Below, one piece after another: positions 33,531-42,190 of a stretch of DNA of 55,483 bases. Position 1 is the first letter of the stretch; each line of letters opens with the position of its first letter. Position numbers and translations under genes: made by a program. Source of the stretch: Desulfocapsaceae bacterium (GTDB taxonomy: Bacteria > Desulfobacterota > Desulfobulbia > Desulfobulbales > Desulfocapsaceae); the NCBI GenBank assembly GCA_028697885.1, contig JAQVER010000011.1, forward strand, positions 1 to 55,483, written 5' to 3'. The notes below the pieces were generated by a model, which did no database searches, was not told the DNA's origin, and was given only the letters and a program-made list of their open reading frames with translations.

Positions 33531-33615
33531 CATAAAAAAAGTGGTCTGTGGCAGGGTTGCTGCCTGACCAGATACCAGAGAGCTATTACTTATCTTTAGA
33601 AAGAAGGGTACAATA

Positions 33616-35112
33616 ATGACAAATACAAGATCAGAAACCATGAGTTTACCAAGCAAGGAGGAGCCATTCAACTGGAAGCGGCTCTTCTTCCTATCCCTGG
33701 GCGTGGCGCTGTTCGCCATCGTCTATTACTCCCCTCTCTGGCCGGATGCCGTTGATCCGCAGGGGAAAAATTTCTTACTGACCAAAGAAGGCAAGGGCGC
33801 CATAGCTGTTTTTCTACTGGCAGCAACATGGTGGGTCTTTGAGGTTCTGCCCATCGGCGTGACCAGTCTGGCCATCGGTATTCTGCAGGCCCTGTTCTTT
33901 ATCCGGCCGGCCAAGGTGGCATTCAAGGACTTCATGGACCCCTCCGTCCTCTTTATCGTTGGCTCCATCGTCATCGGCATGGTCTTTACCAAGACCGGAC
34001 TGACCAAGCGTATCGCCTACAAGATGCTCTCCATTGTCGGAGAGAAAACAAGTAATATCTATCTGGGCTGCTTTGTCCTCACCGCAGCACTCACCCACAT
34101 CATGGCCCATACCGCCGTGGCCGCCACCATGTTCCCGCTGCTCATGGCAATCTATGCCCTCTACACCGACGAGACAAAACCAACAAAATTCGGCAAGGGT
34201 CTTTTCATCGGCATGGCCTATGTGGCCGGTGCCGGTAGTATCATAACCCTGCTTGGCGCGGCCCGCGGCGCCGTGGCCCTGGGATTTTACAAGGACATGA
34301 CCGGTATTGATATCAGCTTTTTCCAGTTATCCTATTATATGGCCCCGATCGGCTGGGGCATGACCGTCCTGATCTGGCTCTTTCTCCTGTTTGCCTGCAA
34401 ACCGGAAAAAGATTCTATTCCCGGACTCAAGGAGAAGGCGTCCAGGATGTACAAGGAATTAGGCTCCTGGAGTTCCAAGGAGATCCTGGCCGCCGTAATC
34501 GTTATCAGCACCATCCTGATTATAGCCCTGAAATCCTTTGTCCCCATGCTCAAGCCCCTTGACAAGACCGGCATCCTGCTGGTCTCCACCGTGCTCTTTT
34601 TTATCGTCAACATCCTGGACATCAACGACTTGGAAGAGATCCCCTGGAATATCGTCCTGCTCTTTGCCGGCGCCATGTCCATCGGATTCTGCCTGTGGGA
34701 GACCGGTGCCGCCAAATGGATGGCGGTCAACTGGCTCACCCTGTTCCAGAACGCCCCGGCCATTGTCTTTATCCTGGGCATGGCCTTTTTCGTACTGATC
34801 ATGACCAACTTTATCATGAACGTGGCCGCCATTGCCATCTCCATGCCGGTGGCTCTGGTGATTGCCCCCTATCTCGGCGTTGCCGGTGAGGTCATTCTTT
34901 TCACTGCTTTGGTTACAGCCGGTATGCCCTTCCTACTGCTGGTCGGCGCGGCACCCAATGCCATCGCCTACAACTCCAAACAGTTTACCACCGGTGAATT
35001 TTTCATGTACGGCATTCCGGTAAGTATGATTCTTATGGCAGTACTCTTTCTCGCCATTCAGTTTATCTGGCCGCTCATGGGCATGACAGTCTATCTGCCC
35101 AAACCGCTATAA
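33616..35112 (+). CDS. SLC13/DASS-family sodium:anion symporter (sulfate or dicarboxylate)
   Basis: 498 residues with about 12 membrane helices. The family features TWWVFEVLPIGVTSLAIGIL, ALTHIMAHTAVAATMFPL, a helix-loop region GAGSIITLLGAARG and NFIMNVAAIAISMP with MPFLLLVGAAPNAIAY are present. It should import sulfate or an organic anion with sodium. The neighbouring NhaD antiporter could restore the sodium gradient, and the CBS protein upstream could control it. Sulfate is favoured by the probable lifestyle, but the sequence alone does not decide the substrate. Confidence 0.82.
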   Translation: MTNTRSETMSLPSKEEPFNWKRLFFLSLGVALFAIVYYSPLWPDAVDPQGKNFLLTKEGKGAIAVFLLAATWWVFEVLPIGVTSLAIGILQALFFIRPAKVAFKDFMDPSVLFIVGSIVIGMVFTKTGLTKRIAYKMLSIVGEKTSNIYLGCFVLTAALTHIMAHTAVAATMFPLLMAIYALYTDETKPTKFGKGLFIGMAYVAGAGSIITLLGAARGAVALGFYKDMTGIDISFFQLSYYMAPIGWGMTVLIWLFLLFACKPEKDSIPGLKEKASRMYKELGSWSSKEILAAVIVISTILIIALKSFVPMLKPLDKTGILLVSTVLFFIVNILDINDLEEIPWNIVLLFAGAMSIGFCLWETGAAKWMAVNWLTLFQNAPAIVFILGMAFFVLIMTNFIMNVAAIAISMPVALVIAPYLGVAGEVILFTALVTAGMPFLLLVGAAPNAIAYNSKQFTTGEFFMYGIPVSMILMAVLFLAIQFIWPLMGMTVYLPKPL

Positions 35113-35187
35113 TGCGCCAAGATGAAAGCGATTTATTTATAGAACAAAAACCAGTAATGTCTGGTTAATTGTAGGCGTTTAGCTTCC

Positions 35188-35207
35188 CTTCCCCCACCAG
35201 GGGGAAG
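35188..35207 (+). terminator. Probable terminator after the SLC13 gene
   Basis: CTTCCCCC (35188-35195) and GGGGGAAG (35200-35207) form a perfect 8-bp stem with a 4-base loop. A second small hairpin, AACCAG/CTGGTT, lies at 35149-35166. Confidence 0.55.
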
Positions 35208-35270
35208 AGAAATAATTATTTCATCTGACTGCAACCTGCAACGGGCATGAGAGAAGAGGAGAATACCACG

Positions 35271-36707
35271 GTGAATACAATACTGTACATTTTAACATTT
35301 GCGGCCACACTGCTTCTGGGGATACCAGAAGCAGTGCTTGCCGCCACAGGGGGCCATGAGTCCCTCAACCTGACTGCCCACTGGGTGGGCTACGCGGCTC
35401 TGATCATCTTTGTCGTGGCGTATCTGTTTGTCATGGGTGAAGAGTACACCCATCTGCGCAAATCAAAACCAGTACTGCTGGCAGCTGGTCTTATCTGGGG
35501 CCTGATTGCCTGGGTCTATGCCAGTCACGGCCTGAATCATGCCGCAGAGATAGCTGTCCGCCATAACCTTCTGGAATACGGTGAGCTTTTTCTCTTTCTG
35601 CTCGTTGCCATGACCTATATCAATGCCATGGAAGAACGACAGGTATTCGAGGCCCTGCGTGCCCGCTTAGTCTCTGCCGGTTTTTCCTATCGTAAACTCT
35701 TCTGGATTACCGGCTTACTTGCATTTTTTATCTCCCCGGTTGCCGACAACCTCACCACTGCCCTGCTCATGTGTGCCGTGGTCATGGCCATCGGCAAGGA
35801 TAATGCCAAGTTCGTTATGCTTTCCTGTATCAATATCGTGGTTGGCGCCAATGCCGGTGGAGCCTTCAGTCCCTTTGGCGACATCACCACCCTTATGGTC
35901 TGGCAGAAGGGAATCGTACCATTCTGGACTTTTTTTGCCCTATTCATCCCCGCCGTGGTGAACTGGTTTGTCCCGGCCCTGATCATGAGTTTTGCCGTTC
36001 CCAACATCCAACCGACCGCCTGCACGCTGGATATCAAGATGAAACGGGGCGGATTTGTAGTCATAGGACTCTTTTTGTTGACCATCTGCACCGCGGTCTC
36101 TTTTCACAATTTTTTACACATGCCACCGGTTATTGGCATGATGACCGGTCTCTCTTTTCTGAAAATTTTTGGCTACTATCTGAAGAAGACCCATAAGAAT
36201 GGTCATGGCTCTTCTGGATATGATCCGAACAAGGCTCAGGAGGAAGTGGGCGATACCGTGGCCTTTGATGTATTCAAGAATATCGCCCGGGCCGAATGGG
36301 ATACCCTTATGTTTTTTTACGGCGTCATCCTCTGCGTGGGCGGCCTTGGTTTTATCGGCTACCTGGCCATGGCCTCCCAGACCATGTACACCGGCTGGGG
36401 TGCCACACCCGCCAATATCATGGTGGGTGTGCTCTCGTCAATCGTTGATAATATTCCGGTGATGTTTGCGGTATTGACCATGAAGCCGGAGATGTCCCAG
36501 GGACAATGGCTGCTTGTGACCATGACTGCAGGGGTTGGCGGCAGCATGCTGTCCATCGGTTCAGCCGCAGGCGTTGCCCTCATGGGACAAGCTCGCGGCA
36601 TGTACACCTTTTTTGGCCATCTCAAATGGACACCGGTTATTGCCCTTGGCTATGCCGCCAGTATCTATGTCCATTTTCTGATCAACAGCAGGCTTTTTAC
36701 TCAGTAA
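35271..36707 (+). CDS. nhaD: NhaD-type Na+/H+ antiporter
   Basis: About 478 residues with a cleavable-looking or first membrane helix and about 12 further helices. NhaD features include the N-terminal HWVGYAALIIFVVAYLFVMG, SPVADNLTTALLMCAVVMA, NIVVGANAGGAFSPFGDITT, LSSIVDNIPVMFA and GSAAGVALMGQA. It exchanges sodium or lithium for protons. GTG 35271 is supported by AGAGGAG at 35255-35261; ATG 35247 in frame has no ribosome site. Pairing with a sodium-coupled transporter upstream makes physiological sense. Confidence 0.88.
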   Translation: MNTILYILTFAATLLLGIPEAVLAATGGHESLNLTAHWVGYAALIIFVVAYLFVMGEEYTHLRKSKPVLLAAGLIWGLIAWVYASHGLNHAAEIAVRHNLLEYGELFLFLLVAMTYINAMEERQVFEALRARLVSAGFSYRKLFWITGLLAFFISPVADNLTTALLMCAVVMAIGKDNAKFVMLSCINIVVGANAGGAFSPFGDITTLMVWQKGIVPFWTFFALFIPAVVNWFVPALIMSFAVPNIQPTACTLDIKMKRGGFVVIGLFLLTICTAVSFHNFLHMPPVIGMMTGLSFLKIFGYYLKKTHKNGHGSSGYDPNKAQEEVGDTVAFDVFKNIARAEWDTLMFFYGVILCVGGLGFIGYLAMASQTMYTGWGATPANIMVGVLSSIVDNIPVMFAVLTMKPEMSQGQWLLVTMTAGVGGSMLSIGSAAGVALMGQARGMYTFFGHLKWTPVIALGYAASIYVHFLINSRLFTQ

Positions 36708-36755
36708 GCCGTTGTCAAAGAAACAATTGTAACATACACTACAGTGATGGAATAA

Positions 36756-36786
36756 GGGGCCGTAAAGGTTCGTTCTTTACGGCCCC
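36756..36786. terminator. 12-bp perfect hairpin after nhaD
   Basis: GGGGCCGTAAAG (36756-36767) pairs fully with CTTTACGGCCCC (36775-36786) around a 7-base loop. No T-run follows on the plus strand. Confidence 0.55.
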
Positions 36787-36843
36787 CTGAGCAGTGTCAG
36801 GAGAAGATTTTTCCCAAAGGCTTATTGCGCCGCTATTGAGACC

Positions 36844-38244
36844 ATGCCATCATCATCCGCCATCTTAGCTGAACCCGAATCAATCGCAGAGATTCTGAAT
36901 GGTGTGCCCCTTGGCATTGTTCTCCTCGACCGTTCATTATGTGTTCTCCGGATGAATCGCTTTTTTGAAGCCCTTACCGGTTATTCTGAAGAAGATGCAC
37001 TTGGTGTGCCCGGCAATTTTATCATCCGTAGTGACTTGCACACCAGAGGACAGCTTTTTCGTCAGATACTGGAGAGTGGCGAGAGCCATATTCAGGAAGG
37101 CACCATCATCAACTGTCACCGGAAAAAGCTCCCCATCCTTTTTACCATCTCTTCTCTCCATGACAGTCAGGGGGAAATAGCCGGCCTTATTGTTGTCCTT
37201 GAAGATCTCTCCTCACTTCATCATGCCGAACGAAATGCCGGCGGAGCTGATGGCATGGGCAAGATCCTGGGGCATAGTCCCAAAATGCAGGAAGTCTTTG
37301 AACTCATACCTGTCCTGGCGCGAACCGATGCCTCACTCCTTATTACCGGAGAAACAGGTACAGGAAAGGACATGATTGCCGAAGTCATTCATCAGACCTC
37401 GAAAAGAGCTCGACACCCATTTATCAAGATAAACTGCGGAGCGCTTCCGGAATCCCTGCTCGAATCTGAACTCTTCGGCCATGTCCGTGGTGCTTTTACC
37501 GGTGCTGTTACAGACAAACCCGGCATCTTCCTCCTTGCCCAGGATGGAACCATCTTTCTCACCGAGATAGGAGACCTGCCCTTGTCCCTCCAGGTTAAAC
37601 TTCTCACCGTGCTTGACGACAGGGAATTCTATCCGGTGGGGGGCAGCAAAAAGGTAAAGGTGAACGTCAGGGTGATTGCCGCTACCCATCGCTCTTTGCG
37701 AGAGCAGGTAAGGGAGGGGTTGTTCCGGGAAGATCTTTTTTACCGCCTCAATGTATTACGGATTCATCTTCCCCCTTTACGAGAAAGAGAAGGCGATATC
37801 CGCCTCCTTCTGGATCATTTTCTCCGGGACTTTGTCTCTCATCTCGGAAGCCACATTAAAGGGTTTACAAATAAGTCTCTTGATCTGCTCCTTGCCTATA
37901 GTTTTCCTGGTAATATCCGGGAACTCCGTAATATTGTCGAATATGCGGCCAATATCTGTCCAGGAGAACAGATAGCACCTGAGCATTTGCCCAAGTATCT
38001 TTTCGCCCCAGCCAGTAGCCAAAAAACTGTTATCCCGGGCCAACAGGCGTCTGTCCTGTCCAGAGAGGAACAACCGCCTCATGGTGTTAATAAAACAGAA
38101 GCATATTCTGCAGAAAACTGGAGTGAGACGGAAAGGGAAATGATCCTGGATGCCATGAAAAAAACCGGCGGCAACCGCACCAAGGCTGCCAGACTTTTGG
38201 GCTGGGGGCGAACCACTCTGTGGCGAAAGCTTAAGACGTTATAA
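36844..38244 (+). CDS. PAS-type sigma-54 activator (PAS-AAA-Fis) with altered Walker B
   Basis: 466 residues, no receiver. A PAS domain (about 10-125) is followed by an AAA+ domain with Walker A GETGTGKD, the sigma-54 loop GAFTGA (216-221) and arginine-finger region FREDLFYRLN. A Fis helix-turn-helix ends the protein (GGNRTKAARLLGWGRTTLWR). The Walker B reads TIFLTEIGDL, so the usual Asp of FLDEIGD is Thr at 240, a two-base change. It may respond directly to a ligand or redox state through PAS. It is a candidate activator for the sigma-54 promoter at 31022. A hairpin separates it from nhaD. Confidence 0.88.
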   Translation: MPSSSAILAEPESIAEILNGVPLGIVLLDRSLCVLRMNRFFEALTGYSEEDALGVPGNFIIRSDLHTRGQLFRQILESGESHIQEGTIINCHRKKLPILFTISSLHDSQGEIAGLIVVLEDLSSLHHAERNAGGADGMGKILGHSPKMQEVFELIPVLARTDASLLITGETGTGKDMIAEVIHQTSKRARHPFIKINCGALPESLLESELFGHVRGAFTGAVTDKPGIFLLAQDGTIFLTEIGDLPLSLQVKLLTVLDDREFYPVGGSKKVKVNVRVIAATHRSLREQVREGLFREDLFYRLNVLRIHLPPLREREGDIRLLLDHFLRDFVSHLGSHIKGFTNKSLDLLLAYSFPGNIRELRNIVEYAANICPGEQIAPEHLPKYLFAPASSQKTVIPGQQASVLSREEQPPHGVNKTEAYSAENWSETEREMILDAMKKTGGNRTKAARLLGWGRTTLWRKLKTL

Positions 38245-38272
38245 GGGAATTTGATTTTTTTATTTTATTGAT

Positions 38273-38623
38273 ATGAAAATACTGATCACTATATCCGGCG
38301 ATAATGTAGCTCCTCGATTTGACATGGTCTCCGAGCTCTTAATTGCAAGCTACAACGGCCAGGGGCTCACGGGCAAACCTCGTACCATACTCATGGCAGG
38401 CCCCTCTCCGGAAGAGCTCTGCAGCCTTATTCTCAAAGAGGATGTAAATATAGTCATTTGTGGAGGGATTGAAGAACGCCACTATAAGTATCTTGCCTGG
38501 AAAAAAGTAGAGGTCATTGATTCTGTTATTGGACCATTCGGAGAAGTTCTCGATCTGGCGCTGCAGAACAAGCTGAGAGCCGGCACAATTTTACCATCGG
38601 CAAAAAATGTGAGGAACACCTGA
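38273..38623 (+). CDS. NifX/NifB-like dinitrogenase FeMo-cofactor domain protein
   Basis: 116 residues. The start ISGDNVAPRFDMVSELLIA and the later VNIVICGGIEERHYKYL match the small Rossmann-like domain shared by NifX, NafY and the C-terminal part of NifB. No nif genes are near. In sulfate reducers such proteins are often found in regulatory or FeS-related clusters, and the role here is unknown. Its stop overlaps the kinase start (TGATG), so the two are translationally coupled. Confidence 0.78.
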   Translation: MKILITISGDNVAPRFDMVSELLIASYNGQGLTGKPRTILMAGPSPEELCSLILKEDVNIVICGGIEERHYKYLAWKKVEVIDSVIGPFGEVLDLALQNKLRAGTILPSAKNVRNT

Positions 38624-40410
38624 TGAACATTATTCAACGACTCATTACCTCAGTTCTGCCTGCAGATCCGGAAAGTGTCACTGAAGAACTTTTTCGTCAA
38701 AAACGGTACAAACGTTTTCGCTACTCGCTTTTCCTGGCCATGAATCTCATCGGTCTTATTCCCATGATGCTCACAGCCGGCCTTGGCTTTTCGCAGTATC
38801 GAGATCTGCTCCAGAGAGAAGAACGTGATCAGTTGCAATGGAATATGGAGGGGGCTCAGAAGACAATTGAGGCCTTTGTCCACGAACTGCAATCCGTTGT
38901 CAATTTTGTCGCCCATGAGGATCGCTACCAGGAACTTCTCGACCAGAATAATCTTCAAATCCTTTTTGACCGTCTTCACAAACAATATCCTGGTTTTGTT
39001 GACCTTGGCGTTATTGATTCAAAGGGTATTCAACAAGCCTATGTCGGCCCCTATAATTTGCAGGGAAAAGACTACAGTCATCAGGATTGGTTCGCGGAAG
39101 TTGTCGCCAAAAAAGTCTTCATCAGTAATGTTGTCATGGGCTTTCGGCAGGCCCCCCACTTTGCCATCAAGGTCACGAAAAAAATCCCGGGGACCAATGA
39201 ACATTGGGTCTTACGGGCCACCATCAATGCCGAAACCCTCTATCATTTCATTGAAACCATTAACACTCAGGCCTCTGATGATATCTTCATTGTCAGTCGT
39301 GACGGTATTCTGCAAACACCATCCCTTTTTTACGGTCACATTCTTGACTCATTCCAATTGAGTGAACAGTCAACGACTAAAGGACAGATCAATAGACAGC
39401 TTTACGATGATATTATTGACCCAACTCAGTTGAGTGAGCAGCTCACAACTAAAGGCCAGATTAGGGAGGTCGTCGATAGTTCCGGTAAACATATCCTTCA
39501 GGCCAGCGTTCTCCTGAAAAACACGCCCTGGATCCTGATTCTTACCAAGGAGGGATATATCCATGGCAGTCATTGGTCTTCTTTTCGCCAGAAGCTTTTT
39601 TTCATCTTTGCAGGCTGCTCCATTGTCGGGCTGTTGATCACCATCCAACTTTCTAAAATTTTGACTGAACGTATCCGTGAATCTGACGAAAAACGCCACG
39701 CCCTTTTAACTGAGGCAGAGCACACGCACAAGCTGGCCTCCATAGGTCGACTGGCTGCAGGCGTTGCCCATGAGATCAATAATCCTCTGGCAATTATCGA
39801 TCAAAAAGCCGGTCTGATTCAGGACATACTGGAGTTCGGGGGTGATTTTGAAAATAAAGACAAGGTGACCGCTTCACTTCTTGGTATCCATAATGGTGTC
39901 AACCGGTGCAAGGTGATTACCCACCGTCTTCTTGGTTTTGCCAGGCGGATGGATTTCTGCGAAGAGAAAGTTCATATCAACGAGGTATTAAAAGAGGTAC
40001 TGTCTTTCCTGGAAAAAGAGGCCATGTACAATCATATAAAATTTAACCTTAACCTTCAGGAAGATATCCCGGTTATTTATAGTGACCAAGGTCAGTTGCA
40101 ACAAATTTTTCTCAATATTATTAACAATGCCCTGGATGCCATCGGCCATGATGGTCAGGTCACGATTACGTCGCAGGTAGAGGATGACAGTGTGCTGATA
40201 GGAATTCAAGACAATGGGCCTGGTATTCCGGAAAAGACACTGCAACATATTTTTGAACCCTTCTTCACAACAAAAGAAACTGGCAAAGGTACCGGCCTGG
40301 GGCTTTCTATTACCTACGGTCTGGTAAAAAAACTGGGTGGTACAATCCGCGTAACGTCAACAGTGGGAGAAGGTGCCTTTTTTGAAGTACGTTTTCCCCT
40401 CAGCCTTTAA
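38623..40410 (+). CDS. dCache-type membrane sensor histidine kinase
   Basis: 595 residues. There are two membrane helices (about 33-55 and 325-345) around a large periplasmic dCache-like domain ([20 protein letters not shown], then DYSHQDWF). The kinase core is complete: H383 in [13 protein letters not shown] box [29 protein letters not shown] and [11 protein letters not shown]. The periplasmic part contains a near-repeat of 24 residues (QLSEQ-TTKGQI occurs twice, 39343-39486). It is coupled to the NifX-like gene and followed 15 bases later by a receiver gene, its likely partner. Confidence 0.9.
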   Translation: MNIIQRLITSVLPADPESVTEELFRQKRYKRFRYSLFLAMNLIGLIPMMLTAGLGFSQYRDLLQREERDQLQWNMEGAQKTIEAFVHELQSVVNFVAHEDRYQELLDQNNLQILFDRLHKQYPGFVDLGVIDSKGIQQAYVGPYNLQGKDYSHQDWFAEVVAKKVFISNVVMGFRQAPHFAIKVTKKIPGTNEHWVLRATINAETLYHFIETINTQASDDIFIVSRDGILQTPSLFYGHILDSFQLSEQSTTKGQINRQLYDDIIDPTQLSEQLTTKGQIREVVDSSGKHILQASVLLKNTPWILILTKEGYIHGSHWSSFRQKLFFIFAGCSIVGLLITIQLSKILTERIRESDEKRHALLTEAEHTHKLASIGRLAAGVAHEINNPLAIIDQKAGLIQDILEFGGDFENKDKVTASLLGIHNGVNRCKVITHRLLGFARRMDFCEEKVHINEVLKEVLSFLEKEAMYNHIKFNLNLQEDIPVIYSDQGQLQQIFLNIINNALDAIGHDGQVTITSQVEDDSVLIGIQDNGPGIPEKTLQHIFEPFFTTKETGKGTGLGLSITYGLVKKLGGTIRVTSTVGEGAFFEVRFPLSL

Positions 40411-40425
40411 CAGAAGAGAGCGAAC

Positions 40426-40803
40426 ATGACTAAAATCAAATTACTGATTGTTGATGACGAGATAGAGTTTGCCGAAACCCTTGCAGAACGCATGGAGCTA
40501 CGCGGTATTGCTACTCAGACAGCAAATAATGGCAAAGAAGCCTTGGAGATGGTGCATTCTTCCCCTCCTGATCTTGTTATCCTTGATCTTAAAATGCCTG
40601 ATATGAGCGGCCTGGAAGTTTTACAGAGTATTAAGTCCATGCATCCATCTATTGAAGTGATTATGCTCACTGGTCATGGGTCTACGGCCAGCGGCATTGA
40701 AGGTATGGAAAAAGGTGCTTTTGACTACATCATGAAACCGGTTGACCTCAATGATCTCCTTGAAAAACTAAAGCTGGCTAACGAAAAGCGCAGCAAGGCA
40801 TAG
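40426..40803 (+). CDS. Single-domain response regulator
   Basis: 125 residues and only a receiver: IVDDE, D54 in VILDLKMPDMSG, T in MLTGHG and K in IMKPVD. It resembles the receivers at 32376 and 31103, especially around LAERMELRGI and the C-terminal KLANEK. No output domain. The neighbours are a full kinase upstream and a kinase-like phosphotransfer protein downstream, so it may shuttle phosphate between them. Confidence 0.88.
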   Translation: MTKIKLLIVDDEIEFAETLAERMELRGIATQTANNGKEALEMVHSSPPDLVILDLKMPDMSGLEVLQSIKSMHPSIEVIMLTGHGSTASGIEGMEKGAFDYIMKPVDLNDLLEKLKLANEKRSKA

Positions 40804-40810
40804 AAAACTG

Positions 40811-41488
40811 ATGGATGCGATGACGGAGAATTCAATTCGGCAGGAGCAGATCGAGTCTTTTGGCAGGCTGATGGCCGGGTTTTCACATGACATGAAAAAT
40901 CATCTGGGTATTATCCGGGAGTCGAATGGGCTGATGGGTGATATTGTTGCTATGAATGTTCTGGGAGAAGATGAAACAACAATTGAACGGCTGAAAAAGA
41001 CAATCGCCTCAATTGAACGCAGAGTGTGTATAGCTGCCATTATGTTGCAACACCTCAGTGGGCTTGCCCATCGATCGGACACCCCCTGCTCTTCCTTTCT
41101 GGTGAATGATTTGCTGACAGAGGAATGCACATTTCTGGAACGTTTTGCCAGATTGAAACAGGTCAAACAAGTTGTGGAACCAGGGGAAGATCTACCTTCG
41201 GTTTACAATGATCCTTCCTTGTTACAGCACATTATTTATCGGGTATATCTTCTTTGCCTTGAACAGCTCAAGCCCAATCAGAGTCTTGTCATTATTACTG
41301 GTCGTAATGGAAAAAATGTGACAATTACTTTTCGTCTTAACGGAGGTTCACAAGGGAATCTTGAAGAAGTGTCGTTTAATAATCTGCTGCCAGCCATCGA
41401 AAAGCTCGAGGGTACACTGAAGCAGGGTGGAGAAAACCATAACGACATTACCCTGACAATACCCTCCTTGTCCGTTGCGGAGAAATGA
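40811..41488 (+). CDS. Kinase-like DHp protein with degenerate ATPase domain
   Basis: 225 residues. A His lies at position 26 in LMAGFSHDMKNHLGII, in the right place for a phospho-acceptor, followed by the second helix of a DHp domain. The second half has the length and beta-pattern of an ATPase domain (QSLVIITGRNGKNVTITF), but no N, G1, F or G2 box is visible. It should not autophosphorylate and may be a histidine phosphotransferase or phosphatase for the receivers in this cluster. It starts 7 bases after the receiver stop and has no clear ribosome site. Confidence 0.7.
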   Translation: MDAMTENSIRQEQIESFGRLMAGFSHDMKNHLGIIRESNGLMGDIVAMNVLGEDETTIERLKKTIASIERRVCIAAIMLQHLSGLAHRSDTPCSSFLVNDLLTEECTFLERFARLKQVKQVVEPGEDLPSVYNDPSLLQHIIYRVYLLCLEQLKPNQSLVIITGRNGKNVTITFRLNGGSQGNLEEVSFNNLLPAIEKLEGTLKQGGENHNDITLTIPSLSVAEK

Positions 41489-41610
41489 CAGGAATGAGCA
41501 ATCGCTGCTGCTTTTTTTTTGGGGGGGTACAAGATCAATATGCTAACGGATGGGCATCCCAGCCTTTGCTAGCATAGATCTAAGAATAATATGATGCGGG
41601 TGTAAAGGTA

Positions 41611-41925
41611 ATGGAAAGGAGCGAAAAATTCATTTTTAGTAGAGATCAAGATATCCTTGATAGAATGATCTCTGCAATTGAATCAGCCGGAGAGCTGTAT
41701 GAAAGAGAAAATCTGCCGGACCCTATTGAGTACCTGAAAGAAATCATGGCTCAACGAGGTTTACGCAATATGGATTTAAAGGCGGTTATTGGCAGCTCCG
41801 GTAACATAAGTGCCGTACTTAATCGCCGGAAACCACTCTCTCTAAGAATGATACGCAACCTCAACACGCACCTTAATATACCGGCTAAAATTCTTATTCA
41901 ACCCTACGATTGTCGAAAGTTTTAA
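41611..41925 (+). CDS. HigA-like helix-turn-helix protein (orphan antitoxin-type)
   Basis: 104 residues. DPIEYLKEIMAQRGLRNMDL, then VIGSSGNISAVLNRRKPLSL and MIRNLNTHLNIPAKIL follow the HigA/XRE layout closely. HigA normally follows a HigB toxin gene. The 122 bases upstream contain no such gene, and none is seen in the 265 bases downstream (41926-42190). It is either an orphan regulator or the survivor of a decayed pair. Confidence 0.7.
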   Translation: MERSEKFIFSRDQDILDRMISAIESAGELYERENLPDPIEYLKEIMAQRGLRNMDLKAVIGSSGNISAVLNRRKPLSLRMIRNLNTHLNIPAKILIQPYDCRKF

Positions 41926-42190
41926 TGCTGAGCTCGGTAGTCAAGAATGGACAGCAAATTTGTCATGCCGTCTCGCCTATGGACAAAGTCTTACAATTTT
42001 TTCTCGGGACAAGCATAATTTGATGAACTTTCCTATGGTCGCTTTTCAAAGCTGCATGATCTTATGTTCTTTTTTCTGGACAGACACTAGATCCCATCTT
42101 TCTCCCAACTTATGTCAGATTAAGTCTGAATCAGATTTATATTATTTACCTTCTCCAAACAAGGGAAAACTTCTCACTTAGTGGGTAGTT

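Noticed and set aside
33549..33565. TGGCAGGGTTGCTGCCT before the SLC13 gene as a sigma-54 promoter
   Set aside because: GG and GC have the right offset, but the -12 part is CTGCC and the stretch is an inverted repeat (GGCAG/CTGCC), which explains it better as a small hairpin.
41512..41527. T9 followed by G7 homopolymer as a phase-variable tract
   Set aside because: It lies after the stop of the 40811 gene and not in a coding or clear promoter position; read error or chance is as likely.
41960..42181. 73-codon open frame after the HigA-like gene
   Set aside because: No ribosome site, no recognisable motif and odd composition; probably chance.
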